64,000 bases of DNA from 34-65-8 sp964516135. GTDB taxonomy: Bacteria > Pseudomonadota > Alphaproteobacteria > Sphingomonadales > Sphingomonadaceae. A program made the translations under genes and the position numbers. The notes beneath the pieces are model-generated. The model made no database searches. It was not told the DNA's origin and was given only the letters and a program-made list of their open reading frames with translations. The stretch's first letter is position 1, and the number at the start of each line of letters is the position of its first letter. This document shows positions 62,097 to 64,000 of this stretch, one piece after another. Location of the stretch: assembly GCA_964516135.1 (NCBI GenBank), contig CAZEWN010000017.1, forward strand, positions 1-64,000, in the 5' to 3' direction.

Positions 62097-64000
62097 ATGA
62101 GGAACAATTATTGGAAATTGCTGTGTTCGGCTGCGGTGCTGGGGTGCGCGCCGTCGGTGATGGCGCAGGACACGTCGGCGCCGACCGCCACGGAACCCGC
62201 CGAAAACCAGCAGCCGGGGATCATCGTCACAGGGCTGAAGCGCGATCAGGCGTTCGTCGATGTGCCGGTCGCGGTCCAGGTGTTCGATGAGCGCCTGATC
62301 GCGGAGGCCGGCATCACGCGCCCGCAGGACTTCCTCAACCTCACGCCCAATGTGACTTTCATCCAGTCCAACCATGCGGGCGAGGCGTTCGTGAACGTGC
62401 GCGGGCAGACCTCGGTACGGCAATCGGAATCGGCCGTGGCGGTGGTGATCGACGGCGTGCAACTCGCGACCCAGAACGAATTCAACGGCGAGTTGTTCGA
62501 CATTCAGCAGATTGAAGTGCTCAAGGGCCCGCAGTCGGCATTGTACGGGCGTAACGCGGCAGCCGGCGCGATCGTGATCCGCACCAAGGCGCCGACCGAC
62601 GAATTCGAAGGCAGCGCCATCGCCAGCTATGGCAACTGGAACACCAGCAAGGCCGTGCTCAGCATGAGCGGCGGCATCGTGCCTGGCAAGCTGCGGGGCC
62701 GTATCTCGGCCGCCTTCAGCGAAACCGATGGGCCGTTCACCAACATCATCACCGGTGAAAAGTCATATCGCTCTTCGGAAAAGCTGGGTCGGCTGCGGCT
62801 CGACTGGAACGACGGTGGTCCATTCACGGCGGACCTGCGCTTTAACATTAGCCGGCTTACCGGCGGGGCAATCGCGGCGAACGCGCAGGGGCCGAACATC
62901 GTGAACGGCGGCGTGCCCTCGCCAGTGGACAGCAACGACACCGATGCCCCATTCGTGACGGACGTGCCGGGCAGCAACCTGCAGGACAAGTGGAGCGCAT
63001 CGCTGAAGCTCGACTACGATCTCGGCGGCGTCAGCCTGACCAGTGTTTCCTCGTACAACCGGATTGTCGACAATTATCAGGCCAAGCTGTTCCCTTATCA
63101 CACCGCGCTCGACCCGCGGAACGACGCGGGCAACGCGATCCTGTTCGGCGACCAGACCCAGAAATACCGGATCGCCAACAAGGCGTTCATTCAGGAACTG
63201 CGGCTGGATTCGACCGGAGATGGCCCGTTCAACTGGCAGGTAGGCGCCTACTTCCTCGATTCGACGCGCAATTTCACCACCGAGCAGGGCTATAATGGCC
63301 GGGTTCTGACCGATGCGACCGGGGCGCCGATCATCGGCATTAGCGGATATCTCCCCAATCAGGCGAGCGGCGCGGTGCGGGGGGCACTTGATCCAGCGAT
63401 CTCGAATTTCCTGTTCGGCAGCGTGATCAGCCGGTGGGACCGCTTGCTCGTGGGCGGCGGCGCAATCGCGCCAACGCGCGGCATCGACGGGCTGGATTCG
63501 ACCAACCCGACCAATGCCTACGACATCTCCGAATACAAGGCCCGTAACTTCGCCCCATTCGCCAACGCGCAGCTGGAAGTAACCGACAACTTCGAAATCG
63601 GTGTCGCTGCCCGCTATGACATCGAGAAGCGCGAAGTCCGCACACTTACGCCCAATGTCGCCAATCCTTTTACCGGCGGGTCGTTCAACCAGTGCGTTGC
63701 GCTGTTCAACCTAGCACCGGAAGATTGCCAGGACAGCCGCACATTCAAGCAGTTGCAGCCCAAGGTCACGCTGACGTACAAAATGCCTGATCTCGGCTCG
63801 ATATACGCGAGCTACGGCAAGGGGTTCAAGTCAGGCGGCTTCAACGCCTTTGGCACGCGCGAGATCGTGGTCCGGGCAACGCAGATCGGGATCACCCGGC
63901 CCGAAGCGGAGGCTCTGGTGTTCGTCCAGGACTCCTACGAAAAGGAAGTGTCCGACAACTACGAGGTCGGCTTCAAGCTCCAGTTCCGTGATGCGGGAAT
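62097..64000 (+). CDS. TonB-dependent receptor, cut off by the window end
   Basis: An outer-membrane receptor of which the first about 634 residues are inside the window. A signal peptide (ending SVMA-QD) is followed by a plug domain (LNLTPNVTFIQSNHAGEAFV; QQIEVLKGPQSALYGRNAAA, a strong plug signature) and barrel strands. ATG at 62097 follows GGGGGA. It lies next to the catabolic cluster and carries the GntR-type operator upstream, so it probably imports that pathway's substrate. The C-terminus is beyond the window. Confidence 0.9.
   Translation, partial: MRNNYWKLLCSAAVLGCAPSVMAQDTSAPTATEPAENQQPGIIVTGLKRDQAFVDVPVAVQVFDERLIAEAGITRPQDFLNLTPNVTFIQSNHAGEAFVNVRGQTSVRQSESAVAVVIDGVQLATQNEFNGELFDIQQIEVLKGPQSALYGRNAAAGAIVIRTKAPTDEFEGSAIASYGNWNTSKAVLSMSGGIVPGKLRGRISAAFSETDGPFTNIITGEKSYRSSEKLGRLRLDWNDGGPFTADLRFNISRLTGGAIAANAQGPNIVNGGVPSPVDSNDTDAPFVTDVPGSNLQDKWSASLKLDYDLGGVSLTSVSSYNRIVDNYQAKLFPYHTALDPRNDAGNAILFGDQTQKYRIANKAFIQELRLDSTGDGPFNWQVGAYFLDSTRNFTTEQGYNGRVLTDATGAPIIGISGYLPNQASGAVRGALDPAISNFLFGSVISRWDRLLVGGGAIAPTRGIDGLDSTNPTNAYDISEYKARNFAPFANAQLEVTDNFEIGVAARYDIEKREVRTLTPNVANPFTGGSFNQCVALFNLAPEDCQDSRTFKQLQPKVTLTYKMPDLGSIYASYGKGFKSGGFNAFGTREIVVRATQIGITRPEAEALVFVQDSYEKEVSDNYEVGFKLQFRDAG

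Overview
The window is GC-rich, densely coded chromosomal DNA from an alphaproteobacterium, most likely a sphingomonad (Sphingomonadales). This rests on several TonB-dependent receptors of the sphingomonad/Caulobacter kind, a GcrA cell-cycle regulator, a DUF1476 ATP-synthase inhibitor, a carotenoid hydroxylase (CrtZ), an HWE/HisKA_2 histidine kinase and the overall gene style. No insertion sequence, prophage, CRISPR array or rRNA was seen. No gene-free stretch exceeds 300 bases; the longest (12876-13175, 27257-27537, 1214-1484) hold regulatory sites or a terminator.

Layout. 1-5.6 kb: an alpha-glucan (maltodextrin-like) uptake locus with an outer-membrane receptor that is truncated as read here, a LacI regulator, an SLC45-like MFS importer and a secreted GH13 amylase; two matching operator-like sites flank lacI. 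5.6-8.5 kb: ribB fused to a degenerate GTP cyclohydrolase II domain, a Crp/Fnr regulator and a divergent OmpR-type regulator with an altered receiver. 8.5-12.9 kb: a lipoprotein plus TonB receptor operon preceded by two Pho-box-like repeats. 13.2-21.5 kb: a TPR protein, a lytic transglycosylase and a compact type IV secretion operon (virB2, 3, 4, 6, 9, 10, 11) lacking virB5, virB7, virB8 and virD4. 21.6-25.3 kb: ppk-ppx.

25.6-33.9 kb: a queuosine-precursor transporter, tRNA-Arg, a NUDIX hydrolase, a minus-strand run leuC / 52-residue membrane ORF / leuD / quinone oxidoreductase / DUF1476 / bolA / grxD, then a thioesterase, crtZ, a YdeI-like protein, a DUF454 protein and sufE. 34.0-38.5 kb: a phage-shock (psp) operon with a sigma-54 promoter and divergent pspF, expanded by a tandem series of small PspB-like proteins sharing one C-terminal motif. 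38.7-50.5 kb: the conserved translation/RNA block rimP-nusA-ylxR-infB-(small membrane gene)-rbfA, tdk, an M50 protease, truB, rpsO and pnp.

50.5-57.3 kb: a histidine kinase, a spermidine-synthase-like methyltransferase, DUF1993, the molybdate transporter modABC, gcrA, an ABC-2 permease, hspQ and tRNA-Ser. 57.4-64 kb: an uncharacterised, probably catabolic cluster with a GntR regulator, FAD-linked oxidase, cupin, dimeric alpha-beta-barrel-like protein, alpha/beta hydrolase with an unusual nucleophile position, a MarR-like regulator and a TonB receptor running off the window. The palindrome TTGTnnACAA occurs both at the gntR/oxidase promoter and before the receptor, which suggests a single regulon.

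The strongest leads are the expanded psp array, the GntR-linked catabolic cluster, the minimal T4SS and the Pho-box-controlled lipoprotein/receptor pair. Functions are inferred from recognised sequence motifs; no database search was run.
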